The position numbers and the translations under genes are program-made. A model generated the notes under the pieces. It saw only the letters and a list, made by a program, of their open reading frames with translations, searched no databases and was not told where the DNA came from. A DNA stretch of 60,857 bases from an uncultured Clostridia bacterium (GTDB lineage: Bacteria > Bacillota > Clostridia > Christensenellales > Borkfalkiaceae), in contig CANRKX010000002.1 of assembly GCA_947631325.1 (NCBI GenBank), forward strand, positions 1 to 60,857, given 5' to 3'. The stretch's first letter is position 1. Every line of letters begins with the position of its first letter. Positions 26,430 to 36,857 of this stretch are shown in pieces.

Positions 26430-27327
26430 CTTGTTCCTGCCTTATTTTCAGGATATCCTGCTCCAACTGCGCCTTGAGCTCTTCGGGCGTTTCAAACTTT
26501 ATTATATCGCGGATATAGTCGACGAACTCGACCTTAACGACTTCGCCGTAATTGTTGCCTTCATATCCGTCGAGGTGAACTTCCAGAAAGCTCTCCTCCT
26601 CGCCGAATGTGGGACGGGGGCCGTAGTTGGCGATACCGTTATACACATTTTCGCCCACCGTGCACTTGACGGTGTAAACGCCCTGTTTTATCTTGACCTT
26701 GTTTTCGGGATAGACGACGTTCATCGTGGGGAAGCCGAGAAGCGACTGCCCCCTCTCCGCGCCCGCAACGACCTCGCCGCTGACAAAATAGTTGCGCGTC
26801 AAAAGCTTATTTGCCGTCGCAATATCGCCGCTTTCAAGCATAGTCTTGATTTTAGAGGTGCTTATCTTTTCGCCCTCGTACATCACGTCCTTGACGGGCA
26901 TATACCACACGCCGTTGTCCTCGTCGTCGGCATAATTTTTGAGGGTTGACGATTTACCCTTTGCGCCCGCGCCGAAGCGGAAATCCTTGCCGCTCATGTA
27001 GGCTTTGACGTTGATTTTGTCGTCGAGCATGTCGAGGAACTTTGCGGCGTCAATCTTTTTGAATTCTTCGGTGAAATCGATTTTCAGAACGAATTTTACT
27101 TTGAACTGCTCCAAAAGATTCAGCCGCTCGTCAAAAGTAAACACCTGATCGCCGCCCTTGCCGTCCGTGAAGGTCATCACGCCCAAATCAAGCCCGTTGA
27201 TTTTTGCCTGCAGGCGCGCCTTTTTCAACAGTTCCAAGTGCCCCTCGTGGAGGGAATCAAAACAGCCGAGCACGATAAGGCACGGATAGTTATAGCTGTC
27301 CTCATTGAATTTGACAATTTCTAACAT
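26422..27327 (-). CDS. ribF: Bifunctional riboflavin kinase/FAD synthetase
   Basis: VLGCFDSLHEGH, ISTSKIKTML, GFPTMNV, GVYTVKC..YNGIANYGPRPTF. Confidence 0.95.
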   Translation of the reverse strand: MLEIVKFNEDSYNYPCLIVLGCFDSLHEGHLELLKKARLQAKINGLDLGVMTFTDGKGGDQVFTFDERLNLLEQFKVKFVLKIDFTEEFKKIDAAKFLDMLDDKINVKAYMSGKDFRFGAGAKGKSSTLKNYADDEDNGVWYMPVKDVMYEGEKISTSKIKTMLESGDIATANKLLTRNYFVSGEVVAGAERGQSLLGFPTMNVVYPENKVKIKQGVYTVKCTVGENVYNGIANYGPRPTFGEEESFLEVHLDGYEGNNYGEVVKVEFVDYIRDIIKFETPEELKAQLEQDILKIRQEQDD

Positions 27328-28169
27328 AGTTTTGTCCTGACCTTTAAAACTCCGTTTTTTACTTCGGCAAGTCCGTAAAACGCGCCGTCCGAATTGAAAA
27401 TTTTATATATTCCGTCCGCCCTTTCACAGCCGATTGAAAGCCCGTTGAATAGCTTTTTGCACTCCGCCGCGCTCGGCGTCAAACTCTCCATGTTAAGAAG
27501 CGATTGGGTGGGAATGACGTAATCGGCAATGTTTTGGGCGTTGAGTTCTCTTGTCTGTATTGCGTCGTCTATCTCAAAAGGTCCGCTCCTTGTGCGGACG
27601 AGCGCACTCATCACCGCGTGCGTTCCGAGAGCCGCCCCGATATCCCTTGCAAGCGACCTTATATAGGTGCCCGCGCCGCAGTCGATATCGAAAACAAAGC
27701 TATCTTCTCCGACCTTTTCAACGCAAAAAATTGCATATATATTGACATTTTTGGCGGCAAGCTCAAAATCTTTGCCCTCTCGGGCGAGGTCGTAACCCCG
27801 TCTCCCGCCGACGCTCTTTGCGCTGTACTTTGGCGGCACTTGGGATATCTCGCCGACGAAATGCGGCAGTATATTTTCGATATCCTTTAAGGTGGGAACA
27901 AGCCCTCCCGTACTCAGAACTGCGCCCGTCGTGTCGAGCGTATCCGTGTCCATACCGAATCGGAAGGTTGCGCGATAGCTCTTTCTCTTTGTCAAAAAGT
28001 AATCGAAAAGCCGCGTTGCATTGCCGATTGCAATCGGCAAAACGCCCGAAGCCATGGGGTCGAGGGTGCCCATATGACCGCACGACTCCCCCGTGAGCCT
28101 TTTTATTATCGCAACTTCCCGCGCCGACGACATTCCCTCCGCCTTGTTGACGTTGATAAACCCCGTCAT
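27321..28169 (-). CDS. truB: tRNA pseudouridine(55) synthase
   Basis: GFINVNKAEGMSS, GHMGTLDPMASGVLPI, CGAGTYIRSLARDIG. Confidence 0.96.
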   Translation of the reverse strand: MTGFINVNKAEGMSSAREVAIIKRLTGESCGHMGTLDPMASGVLPIAIGNATRLFDYFLTKRKSYRATFRFGMDTDTLDTTGAVLSTGGLVPTLKDIENILPHFVGEISQVPPKYSAKSVGGRRGYDLAREGKDFELAAKNVNIYAIFCVEKVGEDSFVFDIDCGAGTYIRSLARDIGAALGTHAVMSALVRTRSGPFEIDDAIQTRELNAQNIADYVIPTQSLLNMESLTPSAAECKKLFNGLSIGCERADGIYKIFNSDGAFYGLAEVKNGVLKVRTKLC

Positions 28170-29125
28170 AAGTACGCTCTCACCGCCTGAACGAGTTGTT
28201 CAACCACTTCGTCGGGTTCGCCGAACAGCATACAGCCGCTCGCGAGAATGTGCCCGCCGCCGCCGAACGTCGCCGCGACGTCATTGACGTTTACTTTGCC
28301 CTTGCTCCTTAGTGAGGTCTTATATTGCCCCTTTTTGAATTCGAGAAGGGAAGCCGACACTTCCACACCGTCGATGGTTAAAGGGAAATCCACAAAGCCC
28401 TCGGTCAAGGACTTGTCCGCCCCGAAGTCGGCTAAATCGCACATATTTATGAATATATATGCAAATTTATCGCCCAAAGCGAACTTCATTCCGCTCATCA
28501 CCCTGCCGTAAAGAAGGGCGCGCGACTTGGGCTGTTTTGTGAACATATTGTAATTGATTTCGTTGACGTCCGCTCCGCTCTTCCTCAATACTGCGGCGAC
28601 TTTAAAGGTCTCTTCGCTGACGTCCTGATGGGTGAAATTGCCGCTGTCCGTGACGAGCCCTATCATCAGAAGGTTAGCCATCGGCTGGGTTATTTCATAT
28701 CCCGCCTTAACAAAAATCCCCGTCATAATCTCGCACGTCGCGGTGCAATTTATAACATAGTTGTATTTTGCGTATCCGTCGTTTGAAATGTGATGGTCTA
28801 TATTAATGGTCGTCTTTGAAAAAGACTGATATCTCTTCGAAAACACGCCCATACGGTTGCCGTCGGCGCAGTCAACGCTGATAAAGGTATCGTAATCGGC
28901 GCTCGGCAGCGTCGTGTGCACCAAGGACATCTCGGGTATATATGAAAACCTGTCGGGCGGAAGCTCTTCACAGCACATATACGCCTTCTTCCCGAGATTA
29001 TTAAGGGCGATGCAGAGAGCCAAGCCGCTCCCCAAGGCGTCTCCGTCGGGGCGGGCGTGGCAGAATATCGCAACAGTTTTCGCTTCATTCAGTTTTTGAA
29101 TTATTTCTTCGGCGGTGTTATTCAT
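28166..29125 (-). CDS. nrnA: DHH/DHHA1 phosphoesterase (NrnA-like)
   Basis: ICHARPDGDALGSGLAL, NIDHHISN, TDSGNFTHQ, FGGGGHILASGC. Confidence 0.92.
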   Translation of the reverse strand: MNNTAEEIIQKLNEAKTVAIFCHARPDGDALGSGLALCIALNNLGKKAYMCCEELPPDRFSYIPEMSLVHTTLPSADYDTFISVDCADGNRMGVFSKRYQSFSKTTINIDHHISNDGYAKYNYVINCTATCEIMTGIFVKAGYEITQPMANLLMIGLVTDSGNFTHQDVSEETFKVAAVLRKSGADVNEINYNMFTKQPKSRALLYGRVMSGMKFALGDKFAYIFINMCDLADFGADKSLTEGFVDFPLTIDGVEVSASLLEFKKGQYKTSLRSKGKVNVNDVAATFGGGGHILASGCMLFGEPDEVVEQLVQAVRAYL

Positions 29126-29495
29126 CTTTCTTCACGAGATCTGATAAAATTTTATCTATTTTTTCGCCGTACTCCATGCTGCCGTCCTCGATAAAGCGAA
29201 GTTCGGGGATTGTCCTTATTCTCATCACCTGCGACAGTTCATGGCGGATAAAACGCGCGTTATCCTTGATTATTTCAAGACTTGCGGCGCGCTTAACCTC
29301 GTCGGGGTCATATACGCTGACGTATATCTTCGCGCTCTTCAAATCTGGCGCAACGTCGGCTTCGGTCACGCTGATTATCGCCGAAAGTTCGGGATATTTA
29401 CTCCTCAACTTGCCCGAAATAACGGCGGATATTTCCTTTTGAAATTCGGCGGAAAGCCTTTCTCCCCTCATTCCTTTCATATTAATTCGCCGCAA
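29118..29495 (-). CDS. rbfA: 30S ribosome-binding factor A
   Basis: LSAEFQKEISAVI, LSQVMRIRTIPELRFIED; position after infB. Confidence 0.95.
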   Translation of the reverse strand: MRRINMKGMRGERLSAEFQKEISAVISGKLRSKYPELSAIISVTEADVAPDLKSAKIYVSVYDPDEVKRAASLEIIKDNARFIRHELSQVMRIRTIPELRFIEDGSMEYGEKIDKILSDLVKKDE

Positions 29496-31956
29496 CCTCT
29501 TCTATAAGATAGCACTCGATTATATCGCCGATCTTTATGTCGTTAAAGCCCTCGATAGCGCAACCGCACTCAAAGCCCGCCGCAACTTCCTTCACGTCGT
29601 CTTTAAATCTCTTTAACTGTTTGACATTGCCCTCGACGATGAGGATATCCTCGCGATATATGCGTAATTTGCCGCCGCGCACAATCTTGCCGTCAAGCAC
29701 ATAACAGCCCGCAATATTGCCGACGCCCGTAATTTTGAACGTCTGGCGCACCTCGCACTTGCCGAGCAGCACTTCCTGATACTTGGGCGCGCGCATGCCC
29801 TTTAAGGCGGCTTCCATGTCGTCGAGTAGGTCGTATATAATCCGATAGCTCCTCACGTCCACCTTGCTCCTCTCTGCAAGAGCTTTCGCCTTTGCGTCGG
29901 GGCGCACGTTGAAGCCGAGGATAATGGCGTTTGAGCTCTCCGCGAGCATTACGTCCGATTCCGTGACCGCGCCCGCGCCGCTGTGCAATACCTTTACCTG
30001 AACTTCATCGTTTGAGAGTTTCAATACAGATTGCTTTACCGCCTCAACCGAGCCCTGCACGTCGCCCTTGATGATGAGGTTGAGGTTCTTCATATTGTCG
30101 TCGGGCATACTGCCGAACATCTCTTCAAGAGAGCCGATTTTTGCCGATTTTATCATCGACTCGCTCTCCTTTCTCTTACGCTCGTCGATGACCTGCTTCA
30201 TGAGTTCCTGCGAGACGGCAAATATAGAATCGCCCGAGTTGGGCACTTCTTCAAGTCCCAAGACGTTGACGGGCATAGAAGGACCGGCTTCCTTTACCGT
30301 CCTGCCCTTGTCGTCAATCATTGCGCGCACTCTGCCCGTGACAGTGCCCGAAATGAGGTTGTCGCCCGTGTGCAGTGTGCCGTTTTGTATGAGCACGGTT
30401 GCGACGGGTCCCTTGCCCTTATCGAGGCGGGCTTCGATTATTACGCCCCTCGCTTCCCTTGCGGGGTTGGCAAGCAATTCCTTCATCTCGGCGACGAGGA
30501 GAAGGCTTTCAAGCAGTTGCTGTATACCCTCGCCCGTCTTGCACGAAATGGGGCAAACAACGGTATCGCCGCCCCACTCTTCGGGAACAAGCCCCTGTGC
30601 GGTGAGGTCCTGCTTGACCTTTTCGACGTTCGCGCCCGCTTTATCTATCTTGTTGACGGCGACGATTATGTCAACTCCCGCCGCCTTTGCGTGATTTATC
30701 GCTTCAATTGTCTGGGGCATTATGCCGTCATCCGCCGCGACAACGAGTATAACTATATCGGTAACCTGCGCTCCCCTCGCCCGCATTGCGGTGAAGGCTT
30801 CGTGACCGGGCGTATCGATAAAGGTTATACCCTTTCCGTTGACGGTGACGGTGTATGCGCCTATGTGCTGGGTTATGCCGCCCGCTTCACCCGCGGCGGC
30901 GTTGGTATTTCTGATATAGTCCAAAAGCGAAGTCTTGCCGTGATCGACGTGACCCATGACGGTGACGACGGGTGCGCGGGGAACGAGACTTTCAATCTCT
31001 TCGACGGTGTCCGCCTGTTTTTCGATAAGCACTTCCTCCGCCGTCTTTTCGGGCTTGTATTCAAGCTCTATGCCGAGCCCCGCCGCGACGAGTGCCGCCG
31101 TGTCGTAATCTATGGATTCGTTGACAGTCTTCATTATCCCCTCTTTAAACAGCCGCTTGGTTATCTCAACGGCTGAAATGCCCAGCTTTTCGGACAGCAT
31201 TTTCAAGGGGATTTCGTTTGTGGTGACGACGGCGTGCTCTATCTTTATGGTCTGCGAGCTCTGCTGACGCTTATCCTTTTTGACCCTTAACTTTCTGTAA
31301 CCGCTCTTGTTCTCGTCAAAATCGTCTATGCTTGCGCCCTGCTGTTTCTGCAAAGCCCTCTTCGAGGGTGCATGACGTTCCTTTTCGACATAAGTCTTTT
31401 CATATCCCTTCTTCTTGTCGGGTCCGAAGTTCTTTTTACCCGCCTGTGTTGAAGGCGCGGGCGCGGGTGCGGGCGACGGAGTGAATCTTGCTCCGCCCTG
31501 CGGTCTTGCGCCCTGTTGCGGCTGTCTTGCCTGACCCGAATAAGGGGGATTTCTCTTGGCAGTATCATTCCTTGCGGGTCTGTCGCGATTGATAAAGGTC
31601 TTATTTTCGGGCGCGGAAGAGGGCGCAGGCTTTTGCGTCCTTTCAACCGCGGGGACAACGGGCGTTTTTTCGGGCTGCGCCTCAACATTGGGCGCGGGCT
31701 CTTCCGCCTTTTGCTCTTCGGCTTTCCTGGCTTCTTCCTCGGCGGTGCGCTTTGCCTCTTCTTCAGCAGCTTTTTCGGCTTCGCGTCTCTCCTCCTCGAG
31801 TTTTGCCGCAAGCCGCGCCGACTCAATGTCGTTGAGCTTTTTCAAGAGTTCGGTCGCCGTTCTTTCGGCGGCGGAAACCTTTTTCGACAGCTCGGCTATC
31901 GTTCCCCCCGAAATTATTTTACCTATATTATCAATGTACTCGTATTTTTTTGTCAT
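29482..31956 (-). CDS. infB: Translation initiation factor IF-2
   Basis: [46 protein letters not shown]. Confidence 0.98.
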   Translation of the reverse strand: MTKKYEYIDNIGKIISGGTIAELSKKVSAAERTATELLKKLNDIESARLAAKLEEERREAEKAAEEEAKRTAEEEARKAEEQKAEEPAPNVEAQPEKTPVVPAVERTQKPAPSSAPENKTFINRDRPARNDTAKRNPPYSGQARQPQQGARPQGGARFTPSPAPAPAPSTQAGKKNFGPDKKKGYEKTYVEKERHAPSKRALQKQQGASIDDFDENKSGYRKLRVKKDKRQQSSQTIKIEHAVVTTNEIPLKMLSEKLGISAVEITKRLFKEGIMKTVNESIDYDTAALVAAGLGIELEYKPEKTAEEVLIEKQADTVEEIESLVPRAPVVTVMGHVDHGKTSLLDYIRNTNAAAGEAGGITQHIGAYTVTVNGKGITFIDTPGHEAFTAMRARGAQVTDIVILVVAADDGIMPQTIEAINHAKAAGVDIIVAVNKIDKAGANVEKVKQDLTAQGLVPEEWGGDTVVCPISCKTGEGIQQLLESLLLVAEMKELLANPAREARGVIIEARLDKGKGPVATVLIQNGTLHTGDNLISGTVTGRVRAMIDDKGRTVKEAGPSMPVNVLGLEEVPNSGDSIFAVSQELMKQVIDERKRKESESMIKSAKIGSLEEMFGSMPDDNMKNLNLIIKGDVQGSVEAVKQSVLKLSNDEVQVKVLHSGAGAVTESDVMLAESSNAIILGFNVRPDAKAKALAERSKVDVRSYRIIYDLLDDMEAALKGMRAPKYQEVLLGKCEVRQTFKITGVGNIAGCYVLDGKIVRGGKLRIYREDILIVEGNVKQLKRFKDDVKEVAAGFECGCAIEGFNDIKIGDIIECYLIEEVAAN

Positions 31957-31958
31957 GT

Positions 31959-32327
31959 TCAGATACTGCCTCCGGCATATAATTGATAATTGTCGTCCAA
32001 ATTTTCCAATATTGCATTCGCAAGATTTTCGTCGCGCACCGCCGCTATTTTGCAGTTGGGGCGATTTACAGCGTCCTCAAACCCGAATTTACATACAATA
32101 AGCGGGCACGAAAATCTATTCATATATTTTATTGCGAGCTTCTGCGTGTTCTTCGCCCCGTCCGCGCTGACTATTATGAGGAACGCCTTGCCTTTTATCG
32201 CCTCAATAGAGCCCGAACCCAAAGCGATTTTCCGTGCCTTTATGCAAAAGCCCAGATAGCTTTCAATTTTGCTCCGAACCAAGAAATTCCTCCGATATCC
32301 GACGGTATACCTCTTCATCGACGGCAC
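31959..32327 (-). CDS. ylxQ: L7Ae/L30e-like ribosomal protein family (YlxQ); start probably further downstream
   Basis: IESYLGFCIKARKIALGSGSIEAIKGKAFLIIVSADGAKNT; synteny. Confidence 0.85.
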   Translation of the reverse strand: MPSMKRYTVGYRRNFLVRSKIESYLGFCIKARKIALGSGSIEAIKGKAFLIIVSADGAKNTQKLAIKYMNRFSCPLIVCKFGFEDAVNRPNCKIAAVRDENLANAILENLDDNYQLYAGGSI

Positions 32328-32538
32328 AGCCGAATACTTTATTCAGAATTTTTGCCTTGCACAACTTTTTGACGCACTCGGGGTCGTTGCAGATATATGC
32401 GCCCCGCCCCGACGCCTTAGAGGAGAAATCGAGAAAGATTTTGCCCTCGGGATCCCTTACAACCCTGAGCATGGAACGCTTTTCCTTCATCTCCCTGCAA
32501 GCTATGCACTGCCTTAAAACAACTCTCTTGTTCTGCAT
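32263..32538 (-). CDS. ylxR: YlxR family RNA-binding protein (DUF448)
   Basis: QCIACREMKEKRSMLRVVR, SGRGAYICNDPEC; MQNKRVV start at 32538. Confidence 0.93.
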   Translation of the reverse strand: MQNKRVVLRQCIACREMKEKRSMLRVVRDPEGKIFLDFSSKASGRGAYICNDPECVKKLCKAKILNKVFGCAVDEEVYRRISEEFLGSEQN

Positions 32539-32549
32539 TTGCCGCCCTT

Positions 32550-33641
32550 TCAGACTTCCTCGTGTTCGTCGCCGCCGCGCACGTTGAAGCCGAGCTTTGC
32601 AGCGGCAGATTCGCTCTTTACGTCTATCTTCCAACCCGTAAGGCGCACAGCAAGCCGCGCGTTCTGTCCGTCTTTTCCGATTGCGAGCGAAAGTTTATCG
32701 TCGGGAACGACAGCCATTGCCGTCTTTTCGCCGTCAAGCTGGGTGACCGAAATGACCTTCGCGGGCGAGAGTGCCTTCGCTATAAATTCAAGGGGATTGT
32801 CGCTCCAAGGGATTATGTCTATCTTTTCGCCCTTGAGTTCCTCGACAACGGCGTTGACCCTCGAACCCTTGTTGCCGACGCATGCGCCTATCGCGTCAAC
32901 TCTTTCGTCCTCGGAGTAGATAGCCATCTTGGTGCGCGCGCCCGCTTCGCGGCTTATTTCCTTTATGACTACGGTGCCCTGCTTTATCTCGGGCACTTCC
33001 TCTTCAAACAGCTTTTTAACAAGCCCGGGCGCCGAACGGCTGACAAGCACCTGCGCGCCGTTATAGCCGCTCTTTACGCGCTTGACGAACACCTTAATCT
33101 TGTCGTTAACGTTGTATTTTTCCCCGGGGACCTGATCGGAGGGAAGCATAAGCCCCTCAACCTGCCCCTTGCCGAGCTCGATATAGACGTTCTTGGCGTC
33201 TATCTTTCTTATCACGCCGACGAGGAGTTCGCCCTCTTTATTTGAAAATTCGTTCATTGCGGCGTCGCGCTCGGTCTCGTGAATCTTCTGCAAAATGACC
33301 TGCTTTGCCGTCTGTGCCGCAATGCGGCTGAAATCCTTGGGAACGAATTTTTCGGTGAGCTTATCGCCCACTTTTATGCTCTTTTTGATAGCTTGCGCGT
33401 CCGCAAGGGAAATTTCGTTGTCGGGGTCGGCGACCTCTTCAACGACCGTCCTCACCGTGTAGAAGTCAATCGTGCCCTTTTCGGGATTGAGCTTTATGTC
33501 TACGCTTCCCGTCGCGCCCGCATACTGTTTTTTACAAGCGGAAACGAGGGCGTTTGAAAGGGCTTCCATAAACACGTCCTGCGGTATTCCCTTTTCCTTT
33601 TCAAGGTCAGCAAGCGCTGCAAAAAAATCTTTATTGGTCAT
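32550..33641 (-). CDS. nusA: Transcription termination/antitermination factor NusA
   Basis: S1 and KH domains: ISREAGARTKMAIYS, DAIGACVGNKGSRVNAVVEEL, LSLAIGKDGQNARLAVRLTGWKID. Confidence 0.97.
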   Translation of the reverse strand: MTNKDFFAALADLEKEKGIPQDVFMEALSNALVSACKKQYAGATGSVDIKLNPEKGTIDFYTVRTVVEEVADPDNEISLADAQAIKKSIKVGDKLTEKFVPKDFSRIAAQTAKQVILQKIHETERDAAMNEFSNKEGELLVGVIRKIDAKNVYIELGKGQVEGLMLPSDQVPGEKYNVNDKIKVFVKRVKSGYNGAQVLVSRSAPGLVKKLFEEEVPEIKQGTVVIKEISREAGARTKMAIYSEDERVDAIGACVGNKGSRVNAVVEELKGEKIDIIPWSDNPLEFIAKALSPAKVISVTQLDGEKTAMAVVPDDKLSLAIGKDGQNARLAVRLTGWKIDVKSESAAAKLGFNVRGGDEHEEV

Positions 33642-33657
33642 CTTTATTCTCCTGCCG

Positions 33658-34119
33658 TTATTGATCGAATTTTATGGCTTTATTTATTTTTGCTATTTTG
33701 TTGCGGGCAAGTTTCAATTCGCCTTGCTCGGTCAAAATGGTAACAGTGTTGTCGTCGAACGCCGTAAGTTGCCCTTCGAGATACTTTTTGCCCTTCATCG
33801 GCGCAAAAAGCTTTATCTCGACGTCCTTTGAAAGATTTCTTTCAAAATCTCTCGGCGTTTTAAAGGGTCTGTCAAGCCCCGGGCTTGAAACGTTCAGGGT
33901 GTACGGCTTGTCGTAAGTCGGGTCGAGTTCGTCGATGGGGTCCATGATTGCGTTGTGAAACTTTTCGCAAGTGTCGAGGTCAACGCCGCTCTCCGTCTCG
34001 ATAAACACGGTGAGCGCCTGTTCCCTGTCGTTCCACTCCACGTCGACGATTTCGATATCCATAGACTTTGCAATGTTTTCAAGAAAACTTTTAATCTCTT
34101 CTATGGGCTTAATGTTCAT
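33658..34119 (-). CDS. rimP: Ribosome maturation factor RimP
   Basis: YTLNVSSPGLDRPFKTPRDFER; synteny. Confidence 0.95.
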   Translation of the reverse strand: MNIKPIEEIKSFLENIAKSMDIEIVDVEWNDREQALTVFIETESGVDLDTCEKFHNAIMDPIDELDPTYDKPYTLNVSSPGLDRPFKTPRDFERNLSKDVEIKLFAPMKGKKYLEGQLTAFDDNTVTILTEQGELKLARNKIAKINKAIKFDQ

Positions 34120-34138
34120 ACTACCTCTTAATACAAGT

Positions 34139-34164
34139 ATTGAGTGCCCCGCAAGGCACTCAAT
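34139..34164 (-). promoter_or_regulatory. Hairpin in the rimP 5' leader
   Basis: attgagtgcc-ccgcaa-ggcactcaat 10-bp arms, between promoter and rimP ATG. Confidence 0.6.
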
Positions 34165-34191
34165 CTCAACATCACTATCAAGGTCAAATTT

Positions 34192-34220
34192 ATTCTAACA
34201 TATAAGTCGGAAAAAATCAA
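34192..34220 (-). promoter_or_regulatory. Promoter of the rimP-nusA-infB operon
   Basis: Minus strand TTGATT-17 nt-TAGAAT. Confidence 0.65.
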
Positions 34221-34234
34221 CCTTTTTTTACCAT

Positions 34235-35767
34235 TTATTGCAGTTGCGGCAAAGATTTTTTCATTTTTATGAGTTCTATGAATATCTTTGCCGTCGCCAA
34301 CGCGTCGTCCACCGCCCTGTGATGGTTGAATTCCACGTTGAATTTTTCCGCAACCGTATTCAATTTATAGTTGGAAAGATACAAAAGCTCCTGCGAGAGA
34401 GCGTATGTATCTATTAGTTTTCTGTCTAAAATATATCCCAATCTGCCGCAATAATAATCGACAAACTTGAAGTCGAAATTCACTATATTGTGCCCGACGA
34501 GTATACTGCCGTAACAGAATTTATAAAAATCGGGCAACGCCTGCTCGTATGTGGGCGCGTTTTTCACCATTTCGTCGGTTATGCCCGTGAGCCCCACTAT
34601 GCTTTCGGAAAGTTTCTTTTGGGGATTTATAAAGGTGGAAAAACTTTCGGCAATCTGCCCGTCGGTTATTTTATATGCGCCGATTTCAATTATTTTATCC
34701 ATATTCCCCGACACGGGCGACGACACAAGCCCCGTCGTCTCCAGATCGAACACGACGAAAGATTGCTTTTTCAGACATTCTGGAACGGACGCGTCCGAAA
34801 AGATATCCGTCTGGGCGATATCGTTGAAGGGCTGGGGTTTCACGAAGTGATAATACACGGGCACGGGCTTGGAAGCTCGCTTTTCGGGCACGAAGTCCTC
34901 GGGCGGACGACCGAAATCTATCGTCTTTGTCTTGAACCTCAAAGAGCCGTTGAAAAATTCGTTTGAGCCCGTGCAGACTATGTAATCGCCCTCCTTCAAT
35001 TGGGCTATTTTCTGCTCCGTCTTTTTGCGGATGAAGTATGAGGTGTACATCGTCGCCGTGCCATCGGAGAGATTGAGCCCCAAATATGACTTCTCCTCCC
35101 CGTTTTTATTGTAGGTCTTGATTCTGATGCCCTCTATCCTGCCGCACACCACGACTTCCTCCGAACTGAAATTCAAATCAGCCATGTAGACAGCCGTATC
35201 CTGCCTTTTTTCGCCCTCGAGGAAGGCAAATTTATCTATTTTAAACGTCCTTATTGGCATTTCATATTCGATTTCGTCGGGTTTTTCCTCTACTTCGATT
35301 TCCGTCGCGCTCCTGCCGTTTGAAAAGCATCTGCCCGAAAATTCGCCGCAAAAAGAGCCCTTTAAAGCCGCCGTCACTACCGTACAGATTTTCTCCGAAA
35401 CGAAGTGCGGAAAGACGCGCACGGCATAGTCAAAGCCTGAGTCGCTTTTCTTTACTTCTATATCCTCGTCGCGCAAATCGGCGGCAATGGCTTTGAAATT
35501 TTCGTTGATTATATCGCGGATTCTGCGCGCAACCATTCTCTCGTCGGGGGAGAGCTTTATAATATCCACCCCGCAAGTAAAATAGTCGGGCACAAAATTA
35601 TTGACCGCGGCGGTCACGTCCTCTTTCTCCTTTGCCGAAAAAGAGCAGTCCGTAACCAACGTGACCGTCAATTTCCTTTCCCTCGCGTTGAGTTCGCAGC
35701 TCTTTATTATTGCGTTTTTCATCGACGGAGACACAGCGCGCACCGCCGAAATTATGCCGTCAACCAT
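34235..35767 (-). CDS. Truncated PolC-like protein: PolC N-terminal/OB region plus DEDD 3'-5' exonuclease, no PHP or polymerase domain
   Basis: OB-like VVVCGRIEGIRIKTYNKNGEEKSYLGLNLSDGTATMYTSYF; exo FVVFDLETTGL, GHNIVNFDFKFVD, HHRAVDDALAT; sits between ispG and rimP. Confidence 0.85.
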   Translation of the reverse strand: MVDGIISAVRAVSPSMKNAIIKSCELNARERKLTVTLVTDCSFSAKEKEDVTAAVNNFVPDYFTCGVDIIKLSPDERMVARRIRDIINENFKAIAADLRDEDIEVKKSDSGFDYAVRVFPHFVSEKICTVVTAALKGSFCGEFSGRCFSNGRSATEIEVEEKPDEIEYEMPIRTFKIDKFAFLEGEKRQDTAVYMADLNFSSEEVVVCGRIEGIRIKTYNKNGEEKSYLGLNLSDGTATMYTSYFIRKKTEQKIAQLKEGDYIVCTGSNEFFNGSLRFKTKTIDFGRPPEDFVPEKRASKPVPVYYHFVKPQPFNDIAQTDIFSDASVPECLKKQSFVVFDLETTGLVSSPVSGNMDKIIEIGAYKITDGQIAESFSTFINPQKKLSESIVGLTGITDEMVKNAPTYEQALPDFYKFCYGSILVGHNIVNFDFKFVDYYCGRLGYILDRKLIDTYALSQELLYLSNYKLNTVAEKFNVEFNHHRAVDDALATAKIFIELIKMKKSLPQLQ

Positions 35768-36815
35768 TTATAAGAAGGTCTATCTCCTTGAAAAATTCTT
35801 CTTCCGCGTCTTTTGACGAAATCTTTTTGACTATCTCGCCCTTTTTGAATATAACGCAGTAGTCCGCCGCCCCCGCGATTCCGAGGTCGCAGTCCTTCGC
35901 CTCGCCCGGTCCGTTCACGACGCAGCCCATGACGGCGATTTTGAGGGATTTATGACTGTTTTCAACCAAGTCCGCAACCTTTTTAGCCAACCCCATCGAA
36001 TTCCAGCCGCATCTGCCGCAGGTCGGGCAGGATATCACGTCGACAAAGTTCTTGTCCTCGCCCACCGCCCTCAAAAGCCGCCTTGCCGCCAAAACCTCGC
36101 GGACGGGGTCGTCGGTTATGGAAACGCGTATGGTGTCGCCTATGCCGTCTATCAGAAGCGAGCCGAGCGCGGCGGCGGATTTGATGACCGCCATATTTTC
36201 CGTGCCCGCTTCGGTCACCCCGATATGCAGAGGGCAATCCGTCTTTGAAGAAAGCAACCGATAAGCCCGCACCGTCAAGGGCGCGTCCGAAGCCTTTACG
36301 GATATGACGATATCTTCAACCCCGTATTTTTCGAAAAGCGAAACGCTGTGAAGGGCGCTCTCGACAAGCGAAAACTCGTTCTTTCCGTACTTTTCGAGGT
36401 ACTCTTTTTCCACGCTCCCCGTGTTCGCCCCGACGCGGACGGGAATTTTATGCGCCCTTATGCAGTCGGCAACGAGCTTTAAATTTTGCTCTCCGCCGAG
36501 ATTTCCGGGGTTTATGCGCACCTTGTCCGCGCCGCTTTCTATGGCATCGACGGCGAGCTTCGCCGAAAAATGTATGTCGGCGACGATGGGGATATTGATT
36601 TTTTGCTTGATTGACTTTATGGCGCGGGCGTCGCGCTCGTCGAGCACGGAGACGCGGACAATTTCGCACCCCGCCTCTTCAAGCCTTTTAATCTGCCCGA
36701 CAGTCGCACAGACGTCGGAAGTTAGCGTCGTACACATTGACTGTATCTTGACGCTCTCTCCCCCGCCTATCGTCACGCCGCCGATATTGACCTTTCTCGT
36801 ATTCGCTCTCATCAT
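35760..36815 (-). CDS. ispG: 4-hydroxy-3-methylbut-2-en-1-yl diphosphate synthase
   Basis: VKIQSMCTTLTSDV, VRINPGNLGG, ISCPTCGRCGW, GCVVNGPGEA. Confidence 0.97.
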   Translation of the reverse strand: MMRANTRKVNIGGVTIGGGESVKIQSMCTTLTSDVCATVGQIKRLEEAGCEIVRVSVLDERDARAIKSIKQKINIPIVADIHFSAKLAVDAIESGADKVRINPGNLGGEQNLKLVADCIRAHKIPVRVGANTGSVEKEYLEKYGKNEFSLVESALHSVSLFEKYGVEDIVISVKASDAPLTVRAYRLLSSKTDCPLHIGVTEAGTENMAVIKSAAALGSLLIDGIGDTIRVSITDDPVREVLAARRLLRAVGEDKNFVDVISCPTCGRCGWNSMGLAKKVADLVENSHKSLKIAVMGCVVNGPGEAKDCDLGIAGAADYCVIFKKGEIVKKISSKDAEEEFFKEIDLLING

Positions 36816-36857
36816 ATCCCAAAAATTCAGACAGTATCGCTACTGTCCGAAATTAGT

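Noticed and set aside
30031-31176. 381-aa + strand ORF antisense to infB
   Set aside because: Antisense shadow of a confidently identified infB
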